A program made the translations under genes and the position numbers. The notes under the pieces were generated by a model. It made no database searches. It worked only from the letters and a program-made list of their open reading frames with translations, and was not told the DNA's origin. A stretch of DNA of 64,000 nt from Flavobacterium panacis (lineage in GTDB: Bacteria; Bacteroidota; Bacteroidia; Flavobacteriales; Flavobacteriaceae), in the NCBI RefSeq assembly GCF_024649945.1, contig NZ_JANKMS010000001.1:62001-126000 (forward strand). The letters run 5' to 3'. Of this stretch, positions 16,348 to 25,048 are shown piece by piece (the stretch's first letter is position 1; each line of letters begins with the position of its first letter).

Positions 16348-17316
16348 ATGACAGAAACAGTATACGACCTAATAATAGTAGGTGGAGGACCAATTGGTCT
16401 TGCCTGCGCCATTGAAGCCGAAAAGAAAAAACTAAAATATTTAATTATAGAAAAAGGAGCAATAGTGAATAGTATTTTCAACTATCCACTCTATATGACT
16501 TTTTTTTCAACTGCCGAAAGATTAGAAATTGGCGAAATCCCTTTTAATTGTTTAGCACCAAAACCAGGGCGCCAAGAAGCTTTAGAATATTATAGAAATA
16601 TTCATCGCTACTTTAAATTCAATATTAATTTATTTGAAAGAGTTCTAGATGTTCAAAAAAACAGTAAGAATGTTTTTCAGATTAAAACAGACAAATCTGA
16701 ATATCAAGCAACAAATGTAGTGATCGCTACAGGATTTTATGATATTCCGATTGAGATGAATATTTCTGGTGAAGGTTTACCAAAAGTACGTCACTACTAT
16801 AAAGAAGCGCATGAATATGCTTTTAGAAAAGTTTTGGTTGTAGGAGCCAATAATTCTTCTGTTGATGCTGCTTTGGAATGCTGGAGAAAAGGAGCCGATG
16901 TAACTATGGTGATTCGTAAAAATGAAATCAATAACCGTGTAAAATATTGGGTAAAACCAGATATTGAAAATCGTATCGCTGAAGGAAGTATCACAGCTTA
17001 TTTTGAATCGAATATTACTGAAATTCGAGAGAATGAAGTAGAAATACAAACTCCAAACGGAAAAATTACCATTGAAAATGATTTTGTTTTGGCCTTGACA
17101 GGTTATAAACCAGATTTGAATTTCTTAGAAAAAATGGGAATTGAGCTTTCTAATGACGAGTTAAAAATTCCAGTTTACAATCCAGAAACTATGAAAACCA
17201 ATGTAGAAGGATTATTTCTTGCGGGTGTAGTCTGCGGCGGAATGCAAACTCATAAATGGTTTATTGAAAACTCAAGAGTTCATGCTAATTTAATAGTAGA
17301 TCACATTTCGAAGTAA
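16348..17316 (+). CDS. ypdA: YpdA-like FAD/NADPH reductase (putative bacillithiol disulfide reductase)
   Basis: A 322-residue flavoprotein. The FAD-binding site is 'LIIVGGGPIGLACAIEAEK' near the N-terminus. The NADPH site is 'KVLVVGANNSSVDAALECWRKG' at about residues 163-184. The C-terminal FAD motif is 'VEGLFLAGVVCGGMQTHKWF'. There is no CxxC redox pair, as expected for YpdA rather than thioredoxin reductase. YpdA reduces bacillithiol disulfide, and many Bacteroidota carry bacillithiol genes. Bsh genes are not in this window. It lies in an operon with the CYTH gene. Confidence 0.85.
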   Translation: MTETVYDLIIVGGGPIGLACAIEAEKKKLKYLIIEKGAIVNSIFNYPLYMTFFSTAERLEIGEIPFNCLAPKPGRQEALEYYRNIHRYFKFNINLFERVLDVQKNSKNVFQIKTDKSEYQATNVVIATGFYDIPIEMNISGEGLPKVRHYYKEAHEYAFRKVLVVGANNSSVDAALECWRKGADVTMVIRKNEINNRVKYWVKPDIENRIAEGSITAYFESNITEIRENEVEIQTPNGKITIENDFVLALTGYKPDLNFLEKMGIELSNDELKIPVYNPETMKTNVEGLFLAGVVCGGMQTHKWFIENSRVHANLIVDHISK

Positions 17317-17325
17317 TATTGATAA

Positions 17326-17384
17326 GCCACGAATTTCACTAATTTCAACAAATAAAATTAGTGTCAATTCGTGAAATTCGTGGC
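17326..17384. repeat. Word-repeat hairpin element (CACGAATTT type)
   Basis: A perfect 14-bp outer stem (17326-17339 GCCACGAATTTCAC with 17371-17384 GTGAAATTCGTGGC) and an inner CACTAATTT/AAATTAGTG pair (17337-17345 with 17355-17363). The left arm reads as 9-base words CACGAATTT, CACTAATTT. It sits between convergent ypdA and selO and could act as a bidirectional terminator, but T-runs are weak. Confidence 0.8.
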
Positions 17385-17396
17385 AAAAAATACTTT

Positions 17397-18965
17397 TTAA
17401 GAGCTACAAGAAAGCATAGAACAACCTACTTTAGATCTTGCCCAGTCAGGACGTTTGGCGAACCATCTTTCAGATTCCGGTTGTTCGTCGTAAGGATTCT
17501 TCAAAAGTTGAAACAATTCATCAACTAAAGTATAATCTCCTTTATCGGCTTTATCGATGGCTAATTGTGCCATATAATTTCGAAGTACATACTTTGGGTT
17601 TGTCAAGTTCATTTTAAGGGAACGTTCTTCATCTGATAACTCTTCAAAATTTAATCGCTTCAAATAAACTGCAAGCCATTTTTGCCATGCATCCAGAATG
17701 TTTCCTTTTATTTCTTCTGGTATATAGAAAGCGTATTCAATCTTTTCGAATGCTTGTTCGACTGAATCTTCTTTTTTGATTTGACTTAAATTTCTAAAGA
17801 ATATCGTCATATCAGTTTCTGATAATTGTAAAATTTCTTCAAGACCTTTCACAATTTTATCATCAGTATCACTTGAAGTAAATATCCCTAATTTACTTAA
17901 AGACATATTTTTATATCCTTCTTCAAGCTCAGTAATAAAAGAGTCTAATATCTTCTCCAAAGGAGCAGCTTCATTAACCAAAGGATAAAGCGCATTGGCC
18001 AATTGAAATAAATTCCATTGCGCCACTTGAGGCTGATTTCCGAAACGATATCTTCTGTTTTGACTGTCAGTAGTATTTGGTGTCCAGTTCGGATCATAGT
18101 TTTCTAACCAACCATACGGACCGTAATCAATCGTAATTCCGTGAATTGACATATTATCTGTATTCATGACACCATGTACAAATCCGACCCTTTGCCAATG
18201 CAAAATCATTTCTCGTGTCGTATCTGCAACCTTCTGAAAGAACTGGATATATTGTTCTTTAGGTTCTCCTTTAATTTCAGGAAAATAATGTTTGATGGTA
18301 TATTCTACAAACTGTTTTAGATTTTTAAGTTCATTTCTTGCGGCCAGCATTTCATAACTTCCAAAACGAATAAAAGAAGGAGCCACACGGCACACCACAG
18401 CGCCTTTTTCATATGCTGGATTTCCATTATATAAAATATCTCGCAAAACCTGATCTCCAGAAAGAATCAATGAAAGTGATCGGGTAGTGGGAACTCCCAA
18501 ATAATGCATAGCTTCTGCACAAAGATATTCTCTTATAGACGAACGTAAAACAGCCAAACCATCTGCAGTTCTTGAATAAGGTGTTTTTCCTGCACCTTTT
18601 AATTGAAGCGTATAAAACTGATTATTGTTTTCAACTTCAGTTAAATTAATAGCTCGTCCATCACCTAATTGTCCTGCCCAGTTTCCAAATTGATGTCCGG
18701 CATAACACATGGCATAAGGTTGCGTTTCTGGAAGAATCTCTTTTCCAGAAAAAACGTTTACAAATTCTTCTGATTGAATTTCTTCTTTTGAAATTCCAAC
18801 TAATGCTGCAACTTCATCAGAAGCATGAATCAGTTTAGGATCTGAAGGTTTTGTTGGATTTACATACGAAAACAAGGTGTTTTTGACCTGACGAACTTCA
18901 TTAGTTAAATCAGGATCTGCTGGTAGTTCGGCTGTAAATCGATTGTTTATTTTTAAATTTTTCAT
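17397..18965 (-). CDS. selO: Protein adenylyltransferase SelO (YdiU/UPF0061)
   Basis: At 522 residues this is full length for the SelO pseudokinase family, which transfers AMP from ATP to Ser, Thr or Tyr of target proteins. Visible signatures include 'YAGHQFGNWAGQLGDGRAI', 'LQLKGAGKTPYSRTADGLAVLRSS' region, and 'VHGVMNTDNMSIHGITIDYGPYG' region, which holds the catalytic-loop and metal residues. The protein ends in LSCSS. The Cys three residues from the end takes the place of selenocysteine in vertebrate SelO and is proposed to form a regulatory disulfide. msrA lies upstream on the same strand. Confidence 0.95.
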   Translation of the reverse strand: MKNLKINNRFTAELPADPDLTNEVRQVKNTLFSYVNPTKPSDPKLIHASDEVAALVGISKEEIQSEEFVNVFSGKEILPETQPYAMCYAGHQFGNWAGQLGDGRAINLTEVENNNQFYTLQLKGAGKTPYSRTADGLAVLRSSIREYLCAEAMHYLGVPTTRSLSLILSGDQVLRDILYNGNPAYEKGAVVCRVAPSFIRFGSYEMLAARNELKNLKQFVEYTIKHYFPEIKGEPKEQYIQFFQKVADTTREMILHWQRVGFVHGVMNTDNMSIHGITIDYGPYGWLENYDPNWTPNTTDSQNRRYRFGNQPQVAQWNLFQLANALYPLVNEAAPLEKILDSFITELEEGYKNMSLSKLGIFTSSDTDDKIVKGLEEILQLSETDMTIFFRNLSQIKKEDSVEQAFEKIEYAFYIPEEIKGNILDAWQKWLAVYLKRLNFEELSDEERSLKMNLTNPKYVLRNYMAQLAIDKADKGDYTLVDELFQLLKNPYDEQPESERWFAKRPDWARSKVGCSMLSCSS

Positions 18966-18984
18966 TTTAAATTTCTTTCTTTTT

Positions 18985-19134
18985 TTGCCACAGATTAAGA
19001 ATTATTTTCAGCTACGAATTACACAAATTTCACTAATTGTTTAAAATTCAACCGAAAAAAATCGAGTAAATTGATGTAATTCGTGTCAAAAGACTAACAG
19101 ATAATCTTTTTAATCCATTTAATCTTTGGTTAAC
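18985..19134. repeat. Word-repeat hairpin element (ACGAATTA / AGATTAA type)
   Basis: The left arm has GCCACAGATTAA and ACGAATTACACAAATTTCAC words (18986-19033). The right arm has the complements (GATGTAATTCGTGTCA, 19072-19087; TTTAATCTTTGGTTAA, 19118-19133). Pairing is imperfect. Its 9-base words (CACAAATTT, CACTAATT) match those of the element at 17326. It fills the 177-base gap between selO and msrA. Confidence 0.65.
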
Positions 19135-19142
19135 CTAAAAAA

Positions 19143-19676
19143 TTAATCCACTAACATGTCAGCGTACATTTTTTTAAGTTTTTGAATTTTAGGATCAATT
19201 ACCACTTGGCAATATCCAGCTTCTTGATTTTCATTATAATAATTTTGATGATAATCTTCAGCTTCGTAAAACACCTCAAAAGGTTTCAATTGCGTTACAA
19301 TCGGATCGGCATAAGCAGGCTGAACTTCTTCAAATACTTTTTCTGCAATTTCTTTTTGTTCATCATCATGATACAAAACAATAGAACGATATTGAGTTCC
19401 ACTATCACCTCCTTGACGATTTAAAGTTGTTGGATCATGACTTGTCATGAATATAAATATTAAGTCATGATATGAAATTATGTCAGGATTAAAAGTCACT
19501 TGAATAACTTCTGCATGTCCCGTTCTTCCGGTACAAACTTCTCTATATGCAGGATTTTTAATAAATCCGTCTGAGTAACCTGATTTTATGGATTCTACAC
19601 CTTTTAAACGCTGAATTACAGCTTCGATACACCAAAAACAACCGCCACCAAAGGTAGCTACTGATAAATTTCCCAT
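19143..19676 (-). CDS. msrA: Peptide-methionine (S)-S-oxide reductase
   Basis: A 177-residue MsrA that repairs the S-epimer of methionine sulfoxide in proteins. The catalytic motif is 'GGCFWCIEAV' with Cys13. 'YSDG', 'HAEVIQVTFNPDIISY', 'HDPTTLNRQGGDSGTQYRS' and 'AEDYHQNYY' are all family hallmarks. There is no fused MsrB domain and no signal peptide, so it acts in the cytoplasm. selO follows on the same strand after a 177-base repeat-filled gap. Both proteins relate to oxidative stress. Confidence 0.96.
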   Translation of the reverse strand: MGNLSVATFGGGCFWCIEAVIQRLKGVESIKSGYSDGFIKNPAYREVCTGRTGHAEVIQVTFNPDIISYHDLIFIFMTSHDPTTLNRQGGDSGTQYRSIVLYHDDEQKEIAEKVFEEVQPAYADPIVTQLKPFEVFYEAEDYHQNYYNENQEAGYCQVVIDPKIQKLKKMYADMLVD

Positions 19677-19827
19677 AAATAATACTTTCTATTAGTTTAT
19701 TGTCTATTAATTCGATAGGATATTATGATAATTTATTAAAAAAAAGTTCTTTTAACTAAAGATACCCAATAGGAATGTAATGTTTGAAGTTTAGTATTGA
19801 TAAATTCGCAATTTTATAAAAAAACGA

Positions 19828-19835
19828 TATATTTG
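19828..19835 (+). promoter_or_regulatory. Candidate -7 box of the class V PLP gene
   Basis: TATATTTG fits TAnnTTTG exactly, 24 bases before the ATG at 19859. Confidence 0.5.
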
Positions 19836-19858
19836 CATTCAAACACAAGACACAACCA

Positions 19859-21346
19859 ATGAATAGCAAAAATAGTACCATCACCCTAGAAACTTATTTT
19901 CAAGAGTTTAGACAAAATATTGTCGGTATAAATCAGGAATTTACGTCACCTTATGGCAGAAAATCTATTATTTACACTGACTGGACTGCCAGCGGAAGAT
20001 TATATCGTCCGATTGAGGAAAAATTATTAAATGAATTTGGTCCTTTTGTAGCCAATACGCATACTGAAACTACTGTTTCTGGTACTGCTATGACAAAAGC
20101 TTATCATCACGCCAGACATATTATTAAACGTCATGCCAATGCAAACCATGACGATGTTTTGATTACAGATGGAACTGGAATGACTGGAGTTATTAATAAA
20201 TTCCAACGTATTTTAGGTTTGAAAATTCCTGAAAACTTGAAAAACTTCACGAATGTTCCAGCAGAAAAGAAACCTATTGTTTTTATTTCACACATGGAGC
20301 ATCATTCTAATCAGACTTCTTGGTTGGAGACCATTGCAGATGTTGAAATTATTCCGTCTTGCGAAAAAGGTCTTTTCAATTTAGAAAATTTAGAAGCTTT
20401 ACTAGAAAAATACAATGACAGAACTATAAAAATTGCTTCTATTACTGCTTGTTCAAATGTTACAGGATTAAGAACTCCTTTTCATGCAGCTGCAAAATTA
20501 ATGCACCAGTACAATGGTGTTTGTTTTGTTGATTTCGCTTGTTCTGGACCTTATGTAGAAGTTGACATGCATCCTGCTGATCCAGAAGCGTATTTAGATG
20601 CCGTATTCATGTCTCCTCATAAATTCTTAGGCGGACCTGGAACTTCTGGTGTTTTAATTTTTAATAAAAAATTATACAACAATATGATTCCTGATTGTCC
20701 TGGTGGCGGAACTGTAAGTTGGACAAATCCTTGGGGAGAACATAAATATATTGATAATATCGAAGATCGTGAAGATGGTGGAACTCCAGGTTTTCTTCAG
20801 GTAATAAAAACAGCTCTTGCAATTGAGTTGAAAGAAGAAATGGGAATTGAAAACATCATGCAGCGCGAACATGAAATCGTTGATTATGTTTTTAGTGAAT
20901 TAGAGCCCGTTTCGAATATTAAAATTTTGGCTGGACAACATAAAGAACGTCTTGGTGTAATTTCGTTTTTTATTGACGATCTTCATTTTAACCTAGGAGT
21001 AAAAATTCTAAATGATCGTTTCGGAATCCAAACTAGAGGAGGATGTAGTTGCGCAGGAACATACGGTCACTATTTATTACATGTTGATCAGGAAACGTCT
21101 AACAAACTGGTAAATGAAATAACAATTGGTGATTTAATCAAAAAACCAGGATGGATTAGAATGTCAATTCACCCAACGACTACAGACGAAGAGATTGCTT
21201 TTGTTTGTAAAAGTATTAAAGAACTAGCTGCAAATCACGAATCTTGGGGACTTGATTATTCTTATGATAAAAACAGAAATGAGTTTATTCATAAAAATGC
21301 AACTTCTTTCGAAGATGAATTAGTTGAAGGCTGGTTTAAATCTTAG
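19859..21346 (+). CDS. Class V aminotransferase-fold PLP enzyme (cysteine desulfurase-like)
   Basis: At 495 residues it is longer than the usual 400-residue SufS/IscS. The PLP Lys is Lys255 in MSPHKFLGGPGTSG. 'SHMEHHSNQTSWLE' and 'CSNVTGLRTPFHAAAKLMHQ' region form the cofactor pocket. The C-terminal part has 'GIQTRGGCSCAGTYGHYLLH', where the Cys pair could be the sulfur acceptor of a desulfurase. The extra length includes an insertion at about 270-310 and a C-terminal tail. No suf or isc genes adjoin it. It may act on a substrate other than cysteine. Confidence 0.8.
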   Translation: MNSKNSTITLETYFQEFRQNIVGINQEFTSPYGRKSIIYTDWTASGRLYRPIEEKLLNEFGPFVANTHTETTVSGTAMTKAYHHARHIIKRHANANHDDVLITDGTGMTGVINKFQRILGLKIPENLKNFTNVPAEKKPIVFISHMEHHSNQTSWLETIADVEIIPSCEKGLFNLENLEALLEKYNDRTIKIASITACSNVTGLRTPFHAAAKLMHQYNGVCFVDFACSGPYVEVDMHPADPEAYLDAVFMSPHKFLGGPGTSGVLIFNKKLYNNMIPDCPGGGTVSWTNPWGEHKYIDNIEDREDGGTPGFLQVIKTALAIELKEEMGIENIMQREHEIVDYVFSELEPVSNIKILAGQHKERLGVISFFIDDLHFNLGVKILNDRFGIQTRGGCSCAGTYGHYLLHVDQETSNKLVNEITIGDLIKKPGWIRMSIHPTTTDEEIAFVCKSIKELAANHESWGLDYSYDKNRNEFIHKNATSFEDELVEGWFKS

Positions 21347-21455
21347 TTTTTTTACTCAAAGAACACTAAGGATTTTCGTAGAGTTTTTAAGCTTTATTAT
21401 TAGGAGTCTTTAAAGGGATTACAAAGCTTACTTTTTGCTCCCTATTAAAAATATT

Positions 21456-21497
21456 AAACCCGACAGGCTTCTAAAACCTGTCGGGTTTATTTTTTTT
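21456..21497 (+). terminator. Strong terminator (AAACCCGACAGG stem)
   Basis: A perfect 12-bp stem (21456-21467 with 21477-21488) and 9-base loop, followed by ATTTTTTTT. It lies 110 bases after the class V enzyme stop codon. The region before it also has a TAAGCTTT/AAAGCTTA inverted repeat. Confidence 0.85.
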
Positions 21498-21536
21498 GTT
21501 ATTTATGTTTTCTTATGAAAATGATTTGTTCTTTTT

Positions 21537-21608
21537 TAGCCCCGATAGAAATGGAAATCCTTTTATGGTGGGGTTCACCATAAAAGATTGAAATTTATAG
21601 CGGGACTT
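21537..21608 (-). repeat. Repeat element with conserved ends, copy 2
   Basis: Read on the minus strand this matches the framework of the element at 11521-11650: AGTCCCGCT, then ATCTTTT, an inner hairpin, AAAAGGAT, and TCTATCGGGGCTA. The inner stem differs (21561-21570 TTTTATGGTG with 21576-21585 CACCATAAAA), and the distal arm is about 60 bases shorter. It lies between two convergent genes. Confidence 0.7.
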
Positions 21609-21646
21609 CACTTCTTGAAAAAACGAATATTTCTGCTTTTAAAAAA

Positions 21647-23389
21647 TTACATAATCAATCGTACTCCACCAAGATCTGAAACTCGGTAAGAAAATTTGTT
21701 TCCAGGTGAACCAATGAACATAAAGTTTTTTGGAATCTTCCATTTTTGAGAAAGTTCATCGATTATTTCTGGACCAAAAGTTCCTTCTATTTCTAGATAT
21801 TCAATATCAAGTCCGTCGTAAGCCCGATCTAAAACTTCTAGATCTTTTTTGAGGGCTTCGTTATTTGTTGAATCGTTTTTGACATGAACAATTTTAAGTT
21901 TTTTGGTTGTTTCGTTATCTTCTACGTATTGTAAAACTTTGTTTAGAATAGTGATATCATCTCCTTTTGTAAAAAAGACAAATTCCTGCGAATTGATCTG
22001 AGTACTCATGTTTTGCAAATAACGATTGCTGATGATCACCATTTTTCTGAGTGGCTGATAGAAATATTCTAAAGCTTCGATTAGCAAACGAATTAGAATA
22101 ACGCGATTTAACATGATTCCGATGAAGATCAAAGCTGGAACCATATATTGAAGAAATGTATAGAATGAATTGATGTTCAATTCCATATTCCCAATGAAAG
22201 CAGCTATGACAAAAAGAACTGCAGCAACAACGGCAATTCCTCTGGCGCGTTCTGGTCTTGGTAACTTTTTGCGTTTGTATTTTAAAAGCAAATTTCCAAT
22301 TCCGAATAAAGCCATTACAGCTAAAAATGAAAAAGTATAAACTCCAGCCAAAGATTCTAAATGTCCGTTTGTAGCAAAAAGTACTGAAATACAAAGCACT
22401 AAAAAGCTGATTACAATTCTATAATGCGAGCCTCTGCTATTTTGCTTCAAGAAAAAATTAGGTAGAATTCGATCTAATGTCATTCGGTTTAAAAGTCCTG
22501 AGACACCAACAAATGATGTCAAAACTGCTCCACAGAGCACCATAACGGCATCGATGGAAATAAGCCAAGCCAACCATGAACCTCCAGTAGTTTGCCCTAA
22601 ATGAGCTAAAAGTGATTCTTTGTTTTCTCCAACTTCTGTAAGAGGAATTACACTTATTAATAAAATAGCAATAACAGGATTAAAGAAACTAACAATACCC
22701 CACATGTTTCTAAGTGTTTTCGGAAAAACACCATGTTCTTGTTCTTCAACAAAATTGGCAGAACTTTCAAAACCTGAAATTCCGAGCATTGCTGCAGAAA
22801 ATCCAAGAAAAAGTGCTGTTTTAATGCTTTCATAAGCTATAGGTGTATGCCAATTGATATGAAAAGTTTCTAAACCATGCGTTAACACAAACCAAATTGA
22901 AGCTAATACTAACAAACTTAGAGTTCCAATATGCGTTAGAAAAATTATTACAGCAACAAATGCTGATTCTCCAATTCCTAAAATCGCCAATCCTGTAAAT
23001 AATATTAAGACCACAACAGTTGCAATCGTAACGTTTAATCCATGAAAAATACCATGTAAATAGTGCATTCCTTCGGAAGCTGAAATAACAGCTGTCGCCA
23101 TATAGGACAAAACGGTAAGAGTCGCTGCTAAAGAAGCCAATCTTTTCGTAGAAGTATTCAATAAAACATTGTAAGCTCCGCCATTTAAAGGAATTGCCCC
23201 AACAACTTCACCATAAATTTTTCTAAAGAGAAATAATACTACAGCAACAATTAAAAGTGAAATCCATGCATATTGTCCTGCATATAATATGGTTAAAGCA
23301 GAAACATAAAGACAAGAAGAGCTAATATCGTTTCCACAAATTGCAGTTGCCTGTAATTGATTTAATTTTTTGTGTACAATTTCTTTCAT
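21647..23389 (-). CDS. APC-family amino acid/polyamine permease with C-terminal soluble domain
   Basis: A 580-residue transporter. About 12 membrane helices span residues 25-450, starting with the APC motif region 'GNDISSSCLYVSALTILYAG', and include 'ISGFESSANFVEEQEHGVFPKTLRN' region. Residues 470-580 form a soluble alpha/beta domain ('EFVFFTKGDDITILNKVLQYVEDNE', ending 'FMFIGSPGNKFSYRVSDLGG') resembling a universal-stress-type sensor or regulator. Substrate is unknown. The gene is monocistronic, convergent with the class V PLP enzyme. Confidence 0.85.
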   Translation of the reverse strand: MKEIVHKKLNQLQATAICGNDISSSCLYVSALTILYAGQYAWISLLIVAVVLFLFRKIYGEVVGAIPLNGGAYNVLLNTSTKRLASLAATLTVLSYMATAVISASEGMHYLHGIFHGLNVTIATVVVLILFTGLAILGIGESAFVAVIIFLTHIGTLSLLVLASIWFVLTHGLETFHINWHTPIAYESIKTALFLGFSAAMLGISGFESSANFVEEQEHGVFPKTLRNMWGIVSFFNPVIAILLISVIPLTEVGENKESLLAHLGQTTGGSWLAWLISIDAVMVLCGAVLTSFVGVSGLLNRMTLDRILPNFFLKQNSRGSHYRIVISFLVLCISVLFATNGHLESLAGVYTFSFLAVMALFGIGNLLLKYKRKKLPRPERARGIAVVAAVLFVIAAFIGNMELNINSFYTFLQYMVPALIFIGIMLNRVILIRLLIEALEYFYQPLRKMVIISNRYLQNMSTQINSQEFVFFTKGDDITILNKVLQYVEDNETTKKLKIVHVKNDSTNNEALKKDLEVLDRAYDGLDIEYLEIEGTFGPEIIDELSQKWKIPKNFMFIGSPGNKFSYRVSDLGGVRLIM

Positions 23390-23514
23390 CAGTAGTTGAG
23401 ATTAACACTTTTAGTACAAAACAATAAGTAACAAATAATTACAATCAGTTAAAAGGCAGATATTTAAATTGAAACCCGCTTAAAAGTGTTATGTAGATTT
23501 CTAATTTAGGTATA

Positions 23515-23985
23515 TTATTTAGATTCTTGAAACTTTTGCAATGATAATAAAGCCTGTTTTTGAACTTTATTCTGGAAAAAACCTGTCCAACCAAGCAAAT
23601 AACCAGTTACTCCAAAAGCTTGTTTAGACCACTTCCATACATCAAAACCGTCAGTATGTTTAATAATTAATCCGTCTTGAAAAACAAATTCAGCTCTAAT
23701 TTTATTAACGACTTTTCTATTTGTTTTACTAAAATTATAAGTAGCAATCCAATTTGCAGATCCCGTAGAATCGTCTGCTTTTACGTTAGAAAATTCTATT
23801 TTTAAGTTTCCTTTGCTTTTTGACAAGAGCATTTCCCACATTTTTGAAACTTGCTCTCCTTTAAGTAAACCAAAAGCAGGATCAATAAAATGAACTTTTG
23901 GATGATAACATTCACTCATCGTCTTGGCATCGGCGTTGGCAAAAGCAGTATAAAATTTTGTTATTAGGGATTCGTTAGGATTCAT
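23515..23985 (-). CDS. NTF2/SnoaL-like domain protein
   Basis: A 156-residue protein with a cone-shaped SnoaL/NTF2-like fold suggested by 'LITKFYTAFANADAKTMSECYHPKVHFIDPAFG' region at 6-38, 'WIATYNF', and 'FQDGLIIKHTDGFDVWKWSKQAFG' region. No catalytic set is identifiable. It is the last gene of a minus-strand series that begins with the SpeE-like protein, 47 bases after the preceding gene, so it may or may not belong to that operon. Confidence 0.75.
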   Translation of the reverse strand: MNPNESLITKFYTAFANADAKTMSECYHPKVHFIDPAFGLLKGEQVSKMWEMLLSKSKGNLKIEFSNVKADDSTGSANWIATYNFSKTNRKVVNKIRAEFVFQDGLIIKHTDGFDVWKWSKQAFGVTGYLLGWTGFFQNKVQKQALLSLQKFQESK

Positions 23986-24032
23986 AGGAAATTTTTAATG
24001 TTAAATATAAGATTTATTCGACTAAATAAACA

Positions 24033-24554
24033 TCACAAAACACTAATTTCTTTTGCTGTATCAAATGTTTTTTTTGATTTATCAAATGCTGTAGAAAAAT
24101 AGTTCATTTTACTATAAGCAGTAAAATATCCCGTTTGGTTTCCAAAAGTATCTGGACCTCCAGCGATTATAAATCGAACTGCGTAAATGTCAGTTTTCTT
24201 CAATTTCAACCATTCTGCAGGAGTAAAGTAATAATATGAAGTTGTTGTGCCATCTGCAGATTCTTTTACATTTTTGTCTGTACAGGCAATAACATCAGCA
24301 TTTGTCAGGTCAACGTAAAGTCCGCCAGCAATTCTAGCCTTATCATTTGAAGTTGCAATACTTATTTTTAAAATACCTCCCTTATCTGTTTTGGCAATCT
24401 GAATTTTGGCTTCACCTGTAAATGCATATTTTTCGCAGATAAAAGTATACTCTTGCGTTGCTGGAAAGCTAGAGCCTTTTACTGTTATAGTTTGCTGTGC
24501 ATTTGCAAAAGTCGAGATAAACAATAGGATAAGAAATGATAATTTTAAATTCAT
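24033..24554 (-). CDS. Exported protein of unknown function
   Basis: A 173-residue protein with a signal peptide cleaved after FANAQ (residues 1-19). The mature part is beta-rich, ends in a helical segment and has no motif that I recognise. It lies 11 bases after the lipoprotein gene in the operon started by the SpeE-like and M23 genes, pointing to an envelope role. Confidence 0.6.
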   Translation of the reverse strand: MNLKLSFLILLFISTFANAQQTITVKGSSFPATQEYTFICEKYAFTGEAKIQIAKTDKGGILKISIATSNDKARIAGGLYVDLTNADVIACTDKNVKESADGTTTSYYYFTPAEWLKLKKTDIYAVRFIIAGGPDTFGNQTGYFTAYSKMNYFSTAFDKSKKTFDTAKEISVL

Positions 24555-24565
24555 ATTTTTTTTAT

Positions 24566-25042
24566 TTATTGATTCGTAAGTTTAGTATCAAACTTTTCAT
24601 CCCAATCCATTGATTTTATGGCAGAAATGAGATTTTCATCATTTACAAAAATTCGTAATTCTTTGTTTGCGACTTTCTTGGTGTATAAAGCATGATAACG
24701 GTAAATTACTTCATGCTTTGTTTTGTAAACGCCATCCAATTTTAAATCTATAAAACTTCCGTAATATTGTCTAAACCTTTGACAGGTCTTGGTTAAACGC
24801 TCCTCGGTAGTATTTTCCATTACCGATTTAGTTACTTCAGTTTCATTAAAAGGTTTAAATTTTGAAGTATTACAAGTAAGCAAAACTCTTTTTCCTAAAT
24901 CATAAGCTTTTTGCTGTTGACTTGAATTTATTTCGGTCGTCGTGATTTTCTTTATTTTTAAATCTTCCGTATCTCTGCTTACTGTTTTCGATTTACATCC
25001 AATTAATAATAACAAACATATAATCAATCCTGCTTTCTTCAT
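24566..25042 (-). CDS. Predicted lipoprotein of unknown function
   Basis: A 158-residue protein with a lipobox signal (LLLLIGC, Cys16). The mature domain contains 'TCNTSKFKPFNETEVTKSVMENTTEERL' region and 'FRQYYGSFIDLKLDGVYKTK', resembling small periplasmic domains of the DUF3887 type, but I cannot confirm the family. It lies six bases after the M23 peptidase gene. Confidence 0.6.
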   Translation of the reverse strand: MKKAGLIICLLLLIGCKSKTVSRDTEDLKIKKITTTEINSSQQQKAYDLGKRVLLTCNTSKFKPFNETEVTKSVMENTTEERLTKTCQRFRQYYGSFIDLKLDGVYKTKHEVIYRYHALYTKKVANKELRIFVNDENLISAIKSMDWDEKFDTKLTNQ

Positions 25043-25048
25043 AACTAT

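Noticed and set aside
3042..19134. Short word arrays read as CRISPR arrays
   Set aside because: Units are 7-9 bases with no unique spacers of constant length and no cas genes.
21957..22394. 145-codon reading frame inside the APC transporter gene
   Set aside because: It lies in another frame of the permease and has no supporting features.
24033..25042. SusD or TonB-linked transport operon
   Set aside because: No TonB receptor or SusD motif is seen in the two exported proteins.
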